Below are positions 21,109 to 29,589 of a stretch of 64,000 nucleotides of DNA, piece by piece; within the stretch, counting starts at the first letter, position 1, and the number at the start of each line of letters is the position of its first letter. The notes beneath the pieces were generated by a model. That model searched no databases. It was given only the letters and a program-made list of their open reading frames with translations, and was not told where the DNA came from. A program made the translations under genes and the position numbers. The DNA is taken from the NCBI RefSeq assembly GCF_017303215.1, contig NZ_JAEMWU010000001.1:930001-994000 (forward strand). Direction: 5' to 3'. This stretch comes from Microbacterium esteraromaticum. GTDB taxonomy: Bacteria > Actinomycetota > Actinomycetes > Actinomycetales > Microbacteriaceae.

Positions 21109-22743
21109 TCAGTCGGCGTCGGTGTGCTCTGCGTTCTCCGCCGTGGCGGGGGCCGTGGCGGATGCTGCGGTGCGCTGCTTTGCCGGCTGCTTCGCGGGCT
21201 GCCCGGTCGGGTCGGCCGGGGCGGGCTGCGCCATGCCCGAGCCGATGCCGCGGCCGACGGCCTGGCCCTGGATGATGGCGGCCAGGTCGAGACCGGTGGC
21301 GGCGTTGACGCTGTCGAAGACGGCGCGCATCGCCTTGGCGTTGTCGCCGCCGATGACGTCGGATGCCCCGTCGTCGCCGCTGCCGCCGATGATCGACACG
21401 TTGCCGATCGCGGAGTAGCCCTTGGCGAACTCCGACATGATCGCCGGGAGCACGTCGAGCACGCGCTGCGACAGGAAGGCTTCCTGGTTGGAGGCGATCG
21501 CGTTCGCCTCGGCCTCGACGGCGGCCGCGCGGGCCTCACCCTCGGCACGGATGGCTTCTGCTTCGGCGTGGGAGCGCAGGCGGCGGGCCTCGGCTTCGGC
21601 TTCCGCCTGTGCGCGCAGCGCGTTGGCGTCACCGGCGGCCTTCGCTTCGGCGGCGGCGGCTTCACCGGCCGCGCGGGCGCGGTCGGCTTCTGCCTGCTGC
21701 TCGGCGATGCGGGTGCGCGCCTCGGCCTGCTTGATCTGTTCGATCGCGGCGGCCTCGGCAGACTTCTCACGGGTGAACAGGTCGGCCTGCGCGCGGGTTT
21801 CGGCCTCGTAGCGCTGCGCGTCGGCGACGCGCTTGACGTCGGCGTCGAGCTGAGCCTGTCGGTTCTCGGCCTGCTGCTGCAGGACGGCCTGCTCGGCCTG
21901 GGCGCGGGCGAGGTGCTCGGCCTGCTCGGCTTCGGCGCGGGCGCGGCCGATGCCGGCGTTGGCGTTTGCCGTGTTGGTGTCGAGCGCGGTCTGCTCGATC
22001 AGGTTCGCCTCTTCGTTGGCGATGTGCTTCTGGTTGATCGCGCGGTCGGCGTTGGTCTGCGAGATCTCGGCGGCCTGACGCTTGGCCTGGATCTCGGGGG
22101 CACCGAGTGACTGGATGTAGCCGACGGCGTCAGTGATGCCCTTGATCTGGAACGAGTCGAGGATGAGTCCCTGCTCGGCGAGCTCGTGCGAGACGTCGGA
22201 GGCGATCTGGTCGGAGAACTTCTTGCGCTCGCGCATGAGCTCGACGACCGACAGGGTGGCGACGATGCCGCGCAGGGCACCTTCGAGCTGTTCGGTGGTG
22301 AACTGCTCGATCGCTTTGTCCTGCGATGCGAAGCGCTCGGCGGCGCGGCGCACGTACAGCGGGTCGGAGCCGATCTTGACGATGGCGACGCCGTCGACGT
22401 TGAGCGTGACGCTGTCGAGCGACTGCGCCTCGGCGTTGAGTGACACCTGGCGTGAGCGCAGCGAGATGATCTCGTGGCGCTGCGTGATCGGGTTGACCAG
22501 CGACTTGCCGTTGACGATCACGGTGACCGGCGATTCGGCGAGTTCGGAACTGGTCGAGCCGTCCGGGTTGATGAGGGCGCGCTGCACCTTCTGTTTGCGA
22601 CCCGAGATGACGAGCGCCTCGTCGGCCCGCGCCACCTTGATCCAGCTGCGTGCGAACAGCAGCATGATCAGTAGGACGACGATGGCGGCGACGACGGCGA
22701 TGCCGATGATCAATAGGATGCCGACGATTCCGGCGATCTCCAT
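21109..22743 (-). CDS. Flotillin/SPFH-domain membrane protein
   Basis: A 544-residue protein. An N-terminal membrane segment (GIVGILLIIGIAVVAAIVVLLIMLLFA, about 5-31) is followed by the SPFH/band-7 domain (WIKVARADEALVISGRK, PITQRHEIISLRSRQVSLNAEAQSLDSVTLNVDGVA, FASQDKAIEQFTTEQLEGALRGIV). A long Ala/Glu/Gln-rich coiled coil follows from about 230 to 420. The tail is low complexity (PADPTGQPAKQPAKQ, then Ala/Thr). This is the layout of FloT/YqiK-type flotillins, which organise membrane microdomains. No NfeD-type partner gene is adjacent. It is monocistronic between a terminator and the HNH gene. Confidence 0.93.
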   Translation of the reverse strand: MEIAGIVGILLIIGIAVVAAIVVLLIMLLFARSWIKVARADEALVISGRKQKVQRALINPDGSTSSELAESPVTVIVNGKSLVNPITQRHEIISLRSRQVSLNAEAQSLDSVTLNVDGVAIVKIGSDPLYVRRAAERFASQDKAIEQFTTEQLEGALRGIVATLSVVELMRERKKFSDQIASDVSHELAEQGLILDSFQIKGITDAVGYIQSLGAPEIQAKRQAAEISQTNADRAINQKHIANEEANLIEQTALDTNTANANAGIGRARAEAEQAEHLARAQAEQAVLQQQAENRQAQLDADVKRVADAQRYEAETRAQADLFTREKSAEAAAIEQIKQAEARTRIAEQQAEADRARAAGEAAAAEAKAAGDANALRAQAEAEAEARRLRSHAEAEAIRAEGEARAAAVEAEANAIASNQEAFLSQRVLDVLPAIMSEFAKGYSAIGNVSIIGGSGDDGASDVIGGDNAKAMRAVFDSVNAATGLDLAAIIQGQAVGRGIGSGMAQPAPADPTGQPAKQPAKQRTAASATAPATAENAEHTDAD

Positions 22744-22885
22744 GGTTTCTCCCTAATGGTTGCGTTCCCCTCGAAGGCAACCCCCACACACCTTGCCAGA
22801 GCCGGGCGCAGTACTCGACCCCCAATAGTTGTCACGCGTAACTGGTGCGCACTCCGTGGCGCTGCCGCGCGTTCCCTGGCGCGAG

Positions 22886-24232
22886 CTACGCCGCGAGGCT
22901 GTAGCGCGCCAGACCGCCCCGCCGGGGTGTTCGCGACGGGTCCACGCTGGGCGGTGGGATGAGCCACACTGCGGCCGATGCGCCGGTACCGTCGATGCGG
23001 ATGTCCCACCCGTTGTCGTGGATGCGGTGATGACAGGTCTCGCAGAGCAGGACGCCGTTGTCGAGATCGGTCGGTCCGGCATCTCGTTGCCACCATCTGA
23101 TGTGGTGGGCGCGTGTCATTTCGGGCGGCAGGCCGCACATCGCGCATCCGCCGTCGCGTTCTGCCAGTGCCAGACGCTGTGCGGAGGTGAAGAAGCGACG
23201 TTTGCGTCCCCAGTCGAGCGGTTCGCTGTCGGATCCGAGCACGCACGGGATGACACCGCCGGATGCTGCCATGCGGCGCACGGCGCCGATGCTGACGGCG
23301 GTGTCTGAGCCGTCGATGGTGCCGTAGCCGGTGCCGTCGGTCAGGTCGCTGAGGTCGACGCGCACGATCACCGTTGCGCCGGCCAGGGCCGGGGCGTCGT
23401 TGTCGCACCCGATGACGTGCGCGCAGAGCGTGGTGAGTGCGTCGGCCTGCAGCTGCGGGACGGTGCGGTGATCGGCGTCGGGGGCGTCGGGGTCGATGGC
23501 GTCTTTGCGGGCGGCGAACTGCGCGGAGACGTATCCGTTGATTGCGGCGCGCAGGGGAGCCGCCGCCTCGATATCGAAGACACCGTTGAGATGGAATGCG
23601 CCATCGCGTTCGAACATGGTCACCGAACGCTGCGAGCGGATCTCGTCCTCGCGCGGGGCCACACCCTCGGGATCGAGCCAGGCCTCGGCGCGGGCGAGCA
23701 GCTTGCGCACGTCGTCTACCGAAAGGCCGGAGGCCTTCTCGACCAACTGTTCCTCAGCGGCGGCGAGGTGCTCGGGCGTGACCTTGAAGCGGACCTTGTC
23801 GAGCAGCGCGATGATCAAACCCGATGTGCTGGCGCCCAGGGCGCCTGCCCACAGTGCGGACTGCACTGCAGGGTACTTGGCGGGGAGCCGGTCGCCCACC
23901 AGGTCTGTGCGCGGCGCGGTCGCTTCTCCGACGCGCACCTGTCGAGAGGCCTCGGCCGTCGAGATGCCCGTCGTGGTGGCGATCATCTGCGTCGCGTTGC
24001 GGAATCCCTGCTGCTTCGCCAGCGAGTCGGGCCCCAGGCTCGTCCGAGATTCGGACGCGATGCCCGCCGCGATCTCGGTCTGCAGCGCATCGGTGAGACG
24101 GCGCACAGCGCCGAGCGCGTCGTTCGCATCGATCAGCTGCGCGCGGGTGAGGTCGGTCGCGTCGTGCGCACCTGACCAGGCCGCGTGCAGGCGTTCGATC
24201 GCCTCACTCAGCGGGGTCAGGTGGTTGGTCAT
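22886..24232 (-). CDS. DUF222 / 13E12-type protein with C-terminal HNH endonuclease domain
   Basis: A 448-residue protein with the two-part structure common in actinobacteria. Residues about 20-300 are the DUF222 region (ANDALGAVRRLTDALQTEIA, GVFDIEAAAPLRAAINGYV, PQLQADALTTLC). Residues about 364-410 form an HNH nuclease motif with two Cys pairs (CAMCGLP, RAHHIRWW, DNGVLLCETCHHRIHDNGW). These multi-copy genes are related to the 13E12 repeats of mycobacteria and have no settled function. A LexA-type box lies upstream at 24264-24279, which suggests DNA-damage control. Confidence 0.9.
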   Translation of the reverse strand: MTNHLTPLSEAIERLHAAWSGAHDATDLTRAQLIDANDALGAVRRLTDALQTEIAAGIASESRTSLGPDSLAKQQGFRNATQMIATTTGISTAEASRQVRVGEATAPRTDLVGDRLPAKYPAVQSALWAGALGASTSGLIIALLDKVRFKVTPEHLAAAEEQLVEKASGLSVDDVRKLLARAEAWLDPEGVAPREDEIRSQRSVTMFERDGAFHLNGVFDIEAAAPLRAAINGYVSAQFAARKDAIDPDAPDADHRTVPQLQADALTTLCAHVIGCDNDAPALAGATVIVRVDLSDLTDGTGYGTIDGSDTAVSIGAVRRMAASGGVIPCVLGSDSEPLDWGRKRRFFTSAQRLALAERDGGCAMCGLPPEMTRAHHIRWWQRDAGPTDLDNGVLLCETCHHRIHDNGWDIRIDGTGASAAVWLIPPPSVDPSRTPRRGGLARYSLAA

Positions 24233-24263
24233 GAGACCAGGCTACGGAGACTCAGATGTATAG

Positions 24264-24279
24264 TCAAACATTTGTTCGA
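24264..24279 (-). promoter_or_regulatory. LexA (SOS) box upstream of the DUF222-HNH gene
   Basis: On the minus strand the site reads TCGAAC-AAAT-GTTTGA, one mismatch from the actinobacterial SOS consensus TCGAAC-N4-GTTCGA. It is 31 bp upstream of the start codon and directly precedes a -10-like TATACA (minus strand, 24262-24257), an ideal place to block RNA polymerase. Confidence 0.75.
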
Positions 24280-24319
24280 TTTTTCTTGGAAGTATGCCGA
24301 AATCCCGGCATTCGATGTT

Positions 24320-24342
24320 CGAATCGCGCGTGCGCGGATTCG
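24320..24342 (-). terminator. Small hairpin after the MarR gene
   Basis: CGAATC-GCGC and GCGC-G-GATTCG pair with one bulge and a 2-nt gap. It lies 3 bp beyond the MarR stop codon and upstream of the LexA-boxed promoter, so it may separate the two units. No T-run. Confidence 0.35.
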
Positions 24343-24345
24343 TTG

Positions 24346-24780
24346 TTATCTTCGACTATCGCGGAGTTTCGACGTGAGCTCCAGCAGGCTGCGCAGTTCG
24401 TCGTCGTCGAGCGCTGCCATCATCTCGGCGATCGAACGCCCGTGCGTGGTGGCGACCTGCCGGAACGCGCGTGCGCCGGCATCCGTCGCGGTGAGTACTG
24501 AGCCGCGGCCGTCGTCGGGGTCGGCGCTCTTCGTGACCAGGCCGCGGTCGACCATCCGGTCGACGAGGCGTGACACGCTGGGCTGGCTGATCAGCATGTT
24601 CGTGGTGACGTCGCGCAGGCGCACGGTCATCTGCGGCGCGCGTACGACGGTGAGCAGCACGTCGTACTCGGCCTGGGTGATCGGTGCGTCGTTGAAGTCG
24701 GAACTCATGGCGGTGAAGAGCTCGTGTTGCGCGCGGAACAGGCTCTCCCACGCGCGGAGCGCCAGTTCGCGGTCTGTCAT
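24346..24780 (-). CDS. MarR-family transcriptional regulator
   Basis: A 144-residue winged-helix protein starting MTDRELALRAWESL. The DNA-binding part is ITQAEYDVLLTVV, VRLRDVTTNMLISQPSVSRLVDRMVDRGLV and SADPDDGRGSVLTATDAG, the latter containing the DxRxx wing of MarR proteins. The ATG at 24780 is chosen; the open frame continues upstream without similarity. A TACGCT element (minus strand 24793-24788) lies 7 bp before the ATG and no ribosome binding site is visible, consistent with a leaderless transcript. Ligand and target genes are unknown; no transporter or enzyme is paired with it. Confidence 0.88.
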   Translation of the reverse strand: MTDRELALRAWESLFRAQHELFTAMSSDFNDAPITQAEYDVLLTVVRAPQMTVRLRDVTTNMLISQPSVSRLVDRMVDRGLVTKSADPDDGRGSVLTATDAGARAFRQVATTHGRSIAEMMAALDDDELRSLLELTSKLRDSRR

Positions 24781-24825
24781 GTCGACAAGCGTAGTGCGGC
24801 GCGAAGCGCGGCCGGCGGATGCATG

Positions 24826-24857
24826 AGGGCCGGCCGGAGAGGCGTCCGGCCGGCCCT
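24826..24857 (-). terminator. Hairpin after the PucR-type regulator gene
   Basis: Perfect 13-bp GC-rich arms (24826-24838 and 24845-24857) with a 6-nt loop, located 108 bp past the stop of the minus-strand regulator gene at 24965. No T-run follows. Confidence 0.45.
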
Positions 24858-24964
24858 TGTCCCTTGCACCAAGAGTGTCCTGCAATCACATGCGGTGGAT
24901 GCCACAGCAAACATTCACCGTGCGATCACTCTATAACGGCGAGGTAACGAGTGCAACGGTTTGG

Positions 24965-26221
24965 TCACGGAAATCTGAGGTGTGTCTGTGCCGCATCAAC
25001 GAGTTCCGGGGCGAGATCCAGCACCAGCAGCGCGGCGGCGACGTGGGTCGGATTGTCTTCGACCTTGATGATCGACAGTTCGTTGGCCCGTGATACCCGA
25101 CGCTCCACGGTGTTCCTGTGCAGGTACAGCTGCGCTGCGGCGCGTGTGGTGTTGAAGCCGCACTGCACGTAGGTGAGCATCGCTTCTCGCAGGGTCGCGT
25201 CCGCCGTCGCCAGCGGGCCGAGGGCCTTGGTCACGAACCGCTGGGCACCGGCGCGATCCTTCGTGAGGCTGTCGATGAGCTCGACGTCGCTGTACACGGT
25301 GAATCGGCGATTCGACTCGAGTCGTGTGAGCATCACGTGGGTGGCGAGAGCGTCCTGATGGCTGGAACGGAACGCCTCGAGGCCTTCGCCCGGTTTGCCG
25401 AGCGCAGCGCGGACGACCCCCGCCCCCGATACCGCCTTCTCGATCTGGTGCCGGCCGGGTGCGTCGGGGCCGGACAGCCAGACCCAGCGCGAGGCCACGC
25501 TGGCACGTGCCACGAGCATGGCACCCGCGCGCGCGACGGTGCGTAGCGCGGCCACCGCCCTGTCGAGGGCACCGTCGTGATCCGGGGCATCCGTCCACAG
25601 GATGACGGCGACGTGCCGGCGCCCTAGTCGGTAGCCCAGTCGCTCCTCAGCGACGCCCTGCGTCATCGGCGCGCCGCCGACGAGCAACTGCAGCATGGCG
25701 AGCGTCTGGGCGTCTGCATTGCCCATCGACGCCGCAAGGTTGACCTCGCGCAGCACCGCCACCGAGTCGAGCGCGTACTGCATCAGCGAGTGCGCCGACA
25801 CGTCCAGCACCTCGACGAGCAGAGCGGGATCGGAACAGCGCGCCACGCAGACCTCCAGCCACCGTCGCCATGCGATCGACATCGCTGCCCGCCACCCCGC
25901 GACGTAGTCGGGGGTGATGCCCCGTGAGACGAGATCCGCGATGTACGCCTCCGACCTCGGCCCGACATAGGGGTCCACACGACGCCCCGGATGCTGGATG
26001 TTCGACGTGAGCCAGTGCACGGTGTCGGCGCGAAGGAGTTCACGATCCTCGGCCAGGAGCGACGCATCCGCGAGCAGCGCCGCATTGCCGTGCGCTTGGG
26101 CCATCGCGGTCGATTCGGCGAAGGCATCCGCGAAGCTGTCCGCGTCGGCCAGGAGATGCTCGCAGATCGAACGAAGCATCGCAGCTGCCGCGGGGCTGGG
26201 CAGGGTCCACAACTCTTCCAT
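24965..26221 (-). CDS. PucR-type transcriptional regulator (C-terminal HTH_30)
   Basis: A 418-residue protein starting MEELWTLPSPAAAAML (ATG at 26221; an upstream in-frame start at 26269 is less likely). The C-terminus carries the PucR/CdaR helix-turn-helix: LREAMLTYVQCGFNTTRAAAQLYLHRNTVERRVSRANEL, near residues 345-385. The middle has a GGDEF-like or CdaR-type domain (GYRLGRRHVAVILWTD). It is divergent from the monooxygenase operon across a 174-bp region with two inverted repeats, so it most likely controls that operon, probably as an activator sensing a pathway compound. Confidence 0.87.
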   Translation of the reverse strand: MEELWTLPSPAAAAMLRSICEHLLADADSFADAFAESTAMAQAHGNAALLADASLLAEDRELLRADTVHWLTSNIQHPGRRVDPYVGPRSEAYIADLVSRGITPDYVAGWRAAMSIAWRRWLEVCVARCSDPALLVEVLDVSAHSLMQYALDSVAVLREVNLAASMGNADAQTLAMLQLLVGGAPMTQGVAEERLGYRLGRRHVAVILWTDAPDHDGALDRAVAALRTVARAGAMLVARASVASRWVWLSGPDAPGRHQIEKAVSGAGVVRAALGKPGEGLEAFRSSHQDALATHVMLTRLESNRRFTVYSDVELIDSLTKDRAGAQRFVTKALGPLATADATLREAMLTYVQCGFNTTRAAAQLYLHRNTVERRVSRANELSIIKVEDNPTHVAAALLVLDLAPELVDAAQTHLRFP

Positions 26222-26295
26222 CCCAGCAGTCTGCCCTCGCACCCCGGCGTTTGTCGCCGGTCCTCGCATTCATTCGGCCAAGGCGTGTGCATGCT

Positions 26296-26350
26296 GCACC
26301 TGCGTCGTCAGAAGCAGGTGCGTCCTGACGTGGCGACCGGAACAGGTCGC
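26296..26350. promoter_or_regulatory. Two inverted repeats in the PucR/monooxygenase divergent region
   Basis: GCACCTGC-N10-GCAGGTGC (26296-26303 and 26314-26321) and GCGACC-N6-GGTCGC (26333-26338 and 26345-26350) lie 46-100 bp upstream of the monooxygenase start. They are the only clear dyads in the region and are candidate operators for the divergent regulator. Confidence 0.45.
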
Positions 26351-26395
26351 CGATCAGGCTTTGGAAAGCAGTCGTCGAGGTACAAGGAGTCAAGG

Positions 26396-27928
26396 ATGAC
26401 CGACAGGAGTTCTGACGTGGTCGAGGAGTTCGACATCGTCGTCATCGGGGCGGGGATATCGGGAATCGGCGCGGCGACGTACTTCAGCCGAGAGCTCCCC
26501 GGAAAGTCGCTGGTCGTACTCGAGGGTCGGGAGAGCATCGGCGGAACGTGGGATCTGTTCCGCTACCCGGGCATCCGCTCGGACTCGGATCTGCACACCT
26601 TCGGCTATGAGTTCAAGCCGTGGCGTCATGAGAACGCGATCGCCGACGCCCCGTTGATCCTGGACTATCTCCACGAGACGGTCGACGAGAACGCGCTCTC
26701 ACCTTTGATCCGAACGGGGCACCGCGTGCGGAGCGCGGAGTGGTCCTCGGCGGACGCGAGGTGGACACTCACCGTCGCGACGACGGATGCCACCACCGGG
26801 GCGACCGTGACGAAGACGATCCGGGCGGGGTGGGTGTTCGCCGCGACCGGCTACTACCGCTACGACGAGGGGTACGCCCCGACCTTCGCCGGGAGCGACG
26901 ACTTCGAGGGCACCATCGTGCATCCGCAGCACTGGCCGGAAGACCTCGACTACAGCGGCAAGAAGGTCATCGTGATCGGCAGCGGCGCCACCGCCGTGAC
27001 GGTGGTGCCGGCAATGACGAAGGGGCCAGGCGCCGCCGCGCACGTCACGATGCTGCAGCGCACCCCCACCTACGTCATGCCGCTGCCGCGTGTCGACCGC
27101 CTCGCGCTCGCCCTCACGAAGGTGCTCGGCGAGAAGCGCGGGTATGCGGCGACGAGGTTCAAGAACATCTGGCAAGAGCACTTCATGATCGAGGCTCTCC
27201 GTCGGTTCCCCCGCGCCGGACGCGCACTGATACGCCGCAAGAACATCAAGAGCCTCGGCAACGACTTCGATGTCGACACGCACTTCAACCCGCCCTACGA
27301 CCCCTGGGACCAGCGGTTGTGCGCAGCGCCCGACGGCGACTTCTTCCAGACGCTCAAAGCGGGTGACGCCTCGATCGTCACGGGTGGCATCGCCCGGTTC
27401 AGCGAGCGCGGGGTGGTGTTGAACTCGGGCGAAGAGCTCGAGGCCGACATCATCGTGACCGCGACCGGCCTCAACCTTCAGCTCTTCGACGGCATGCCGA
27501 TCGTCGTCGACGGGCGTCAGATCGACGTCGTCGACACGGTCGCGTATCGCGGAACGCTGCTCAGTGGCATCCCGAATTTCTCGATGGCGATCGGCTACAC
27601 CACCTCCTCCTGGACTCTCAAGGTGGGCTTGCTCTGCCGCTACGTCATCGATCTCGTGAAGCACATGGACGCGCGCGGGTTCGACACGGTCGTGCCCGTG
27701 GCGACCCCGGGCATGGAGACCAAGCCGCTCATGGATCTCCAGTCGGGGTACGCCAAGCGCGGCGAGAGGATGCTGCCACGGCAGGGCAGGGCGAAGCCGT
27801 GGCGCACGATGATGTCGTACCCGCAGGATGCCAAGGCGCTGCGCGGTCCGGTCGTTGACGAACACCTCAGGTTCGGGACCAGGACCGGGCCCAGCCCGAT
27901 CATCGAAGAACGAGTCGCTCATGTGTGA
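26396..27928 (+). CDS. Flavin-containing Baeyer-Villiger-type monooxygenase
   Basis: A 510-residue class B flavoprotein monooxygenase. The FAD dinucleotide motif is IVVIGAGISGIGAA near 14, followed by GRESIGGTWDLFRYPGIRSDSDLHT. The Baeyer-Villiger fingerprint F-x-G-x3-H-x3-W-P is complete at about 170-181 (FEGTIVHPQHWP), and the NADPH site is VIVIGSGATA near 194. The sequence is closest in style to mycobacterial EthA/MymA-type enzymes. It would insert oxygen next to a ketone to give an ester. Ribosome binding site AAGGAG precedes the ATG. It is the first gene of a four-gene operon with a hydrolase and an alcohol dehydrogenase. Confidence 0.93.
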   Translation: MTDRSSDVVEEFDIVVIGAGISGIGAATYFSRELPGKSLVVLEGRESIGGTWDLFRYPGIRSDSDLHTFGYEFKPWRHENAIADAPLILDYLHETVDENALSPLIRTGHRVRSAEWSSADARWTLTVATTDATTGATVTKTIRAGWVFAATGYYRYDEGYAPTFAGSDDFEGTIVHPQHWPEDLDYSGKKVIVIGSGATAVTVVPAMTKGPGAAAHVTMLQRTPTYVMPLPRVDRLALALTKVLGEKRGYAATRFKNIWQEHFMIEALRRFPRAGRALIRRKNIKSLGNDFDVDTHFNPPYDPWDQRLCAAPDGDFFQTLKAGDASIVTGGIARFSERGVVLNSGEELEADIIVTATGLNLQLFDGMPIVVDGRQIDVVDTVAYRGTLLSGIPNFSMAIGYTTSSWTLKVGLLCRYVIDLVKHMDARGFDTVVPVATPGMETKPLMDLQSGYAKRGERMLPRQGRAKPWRTMMSYPQDAKALRGPVVDEHLRFGTRTGPSPIIEERVAHV

Positions 27929-28865
27929 GCTCTCTGCGGCGAGCGTCGACCGGTTCGCCACGGCGCCCTCCGGAACGCGGATCTGCTTCCGCGATGCGGG
28001 TGACAAAGACGATCCGGCGATCATGCTCATCGCCGGACTCGGCGAAGACCTCACGTCGTGGACCGAATCGGTCGTGACCGCACTGGTCGAGCAGGGCTTG
28101 CGAGTGATCTCCATCGACAACCGTGACGTCGGGCAGTCCACCTTCGCGACAACGCCGCCACCCGGAGTGTGGCGTCAAGTGCTCGCGCGTCCGCGAGCCG
28201 ACGGCTACACGCTGGCGGACATGGCTCAGGACGCGGTGGGCGTACTGGATCATCTCGGCATCGAGCGCGTGCACCTCGTCGGCAGGTCGATGGGCGGCAT
28301 GATCGCGCAGACGATCGCGGCGACGCTGCCAGATCGTGTGGCGTCGCTGACGTCGATCTACTCGACGACGGGGGCGCCCAGGGTCGGTCAGCCCGCGCGA
28401 TCGAGCCTTCGGATGCTGATGGGGCCCGATCCGCGAAACAGGACGGATGCGGTGCGCGCTCACCTGCGGCTCACGAGACATATCGCCGGGAAGGACTTTC
28501 CGATCGACGACGCGGTTGAGGCCGCCATCGCCGCCCGCATCTGGGATCGGGCCGCGGGCGACCTGGGGGCCGGAGGGGCACGGCAGATCCAAGCCATCCA
28601 GCTATCGGGTGACCGCACTGCGCAGCTGCGCGGCATCACCGCACCCACGCTCGTCATTAACGGAGACCGCGATCTGCTGGTCGCCGAGACCGGCGGCGCG
28701 GCCGCCGTCAGGGTGATCCGCGGGGCGCGGCACATCGTGATCCCCGGGATGGGGCACCACATGCCCGAGTCCCTGGTCGAGACGATCACCGGGTACATCG
28801 GGCAACACGTTGACCGTGTCCGCCAGGCGGTTCCCTCGGCACATCGGAAAGGAACAGGCCAATGA
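27921..28865 (+). CDS. Alpha/beta hydrolase (esterase) of the monooxygenase operon
   Basis: A 314-residue hydrolase starting MCELSAASVDRFATAPSG, 8 bp inside the end of the monooxygenase gene. Motifs: GLGEDLTSW after the oxyanion strand, nucleophile elbow GRSMGGM (Ser near residue 126), acid in NGDRDLL and His in GMGHHMPES. It resembles soluble cytoplasmic esterases and epoxide-hydrolase-like proteins. Its coupling to the monooxygenase suggests it cleaves the ester or lactone made by that enzyme. It overlaps the next gene by ATGA. Confidence 0.9.
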   Translation: MCELSAASVDRFATAPSGTRICFRDAGDKDDPAIMLIAGLGEDLTSWTESVVTALVEQGLRVISIDNRDVGQSTFATTPPPGVWRQVLARPRADGYTLADMAQDAVGVLDHLGIERVHLVGRSMGGMIAQTIAATLPDRVASLTSIYSTTGAPRVGQPARSSLRMLMGPDPRNRTDAVRAHLRLTRHIAGKDFPIDDAVEAAIAARIWDRAAGDLGAGGARQIQAIQLSGDRTAQLRGITAPTLVINGDRDLLVAETGGAAAVRVIRGARHIVIPGMGHHMPESLVETITGYIGQHVDRVRQAVPSAHRKGTGQ

Positions 28866-29557
28866 TCGAAACGCTGTTCATCATCGCAGCCCTGTGGTTG
28901 GCCTTCGTCGGCCTCGTCTTCGGGGTGAAGTTCATCCGCGGATATCGCAACTACCTTCTGGGCATCGAGTGGATCATCGTCGGAACCTCGGCGATGAACT
29001 TTCTGCTCTGGTCGGTGCTCGGCGGCGACCCGAAGAACCCCATGTACAACCTCGCGTACTTTCTCGACGCGTTCTCCCGGTCGTTCGGATTCACACTCGT
29101 CCTGATCCTCGGGCTGATGATGGTGACGCAGCGCTACAAGCCGGCGCTCTGGCACGAGATCGGCGCCTTCGCCCTCTCGATCGCGGGCGGTGCCTACCTG
29201 GTGACGCTCCATCAGGACGGCATGTACGAGGGCGGTCCGGCGACGTTCTTGGTCGTCACGAACCTGATCGCATCGGTCTTCGTGTTCTTCTTCGCGACGC
29301 GGGTCTGGCGTGCGGGCGCGAAGGGGTGGGCCGTGGCGACCACGGCCATCACGCTGGTGGCGATGGTGATCGCGGCCAGTTACGACTTCTTCCCGTGGCC
29401 GTTCGACGACGCCTACCGCACGTACTTCTACACCGCTGCGCTGGCGACGTGGGGTACGCAGGGGTTCGTCTACTACTTCGGCTATAAGGCGGTGCACGCG
29501 CACAATGCGCGAGCCGATTCCGCTTCGGCCCTGCAGAACGCGAAGGTCGCGTCATGA
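28862..29557 (+). CDS. Seven-helix membrane protein of unknown function in the monooxygenase operon
   Basis: A 231-residue hydrophobic protein. Seven transmembrane segments can be counted: LFIIAALWLAFVGLVFGVKF, IEWIIVGTSAMNFLLWSVL, FGFTLVLILGLMMVT, IGAFALSIAGGAYLVTL, FLVVTNLIASVFVFFFAT, ATTAITLVAMVIAASYDFF and TYFYTAALATWGTQGFVYYF. I do not recognise the family. It starts within the hydrolase stop (ATGA), so it is made together with the enzymes. It could move the substrate or product or act as a membrane sensor; neither is shown. No ATPase or binding protein is nearby. Confidence 0.85.
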   Translation: MIETLFIIAALWLAFVGLVFGVKFIRGYRNYLLGIEWIIVGTSAMNFLLWSVLGGDPKNPMYNLAYFLDAFSRSFGFTLVLILGLMMVTQRYKPALWHEIGAFALSIAGGAYLVTLHQDGMYEGGPATFLVVTNLIASVFVFFFATRVWRAGAKGWAVATTAITLVAMVIAASYDFFPWPFDDAYRTYFYTAALATWGTQGFVYYFGYKAVHAHNARADSASALQNAKVAS

Positions 29558-29589
29558 ATCCCGAACCGCATTCGAAGGAGAAGAAGCCC

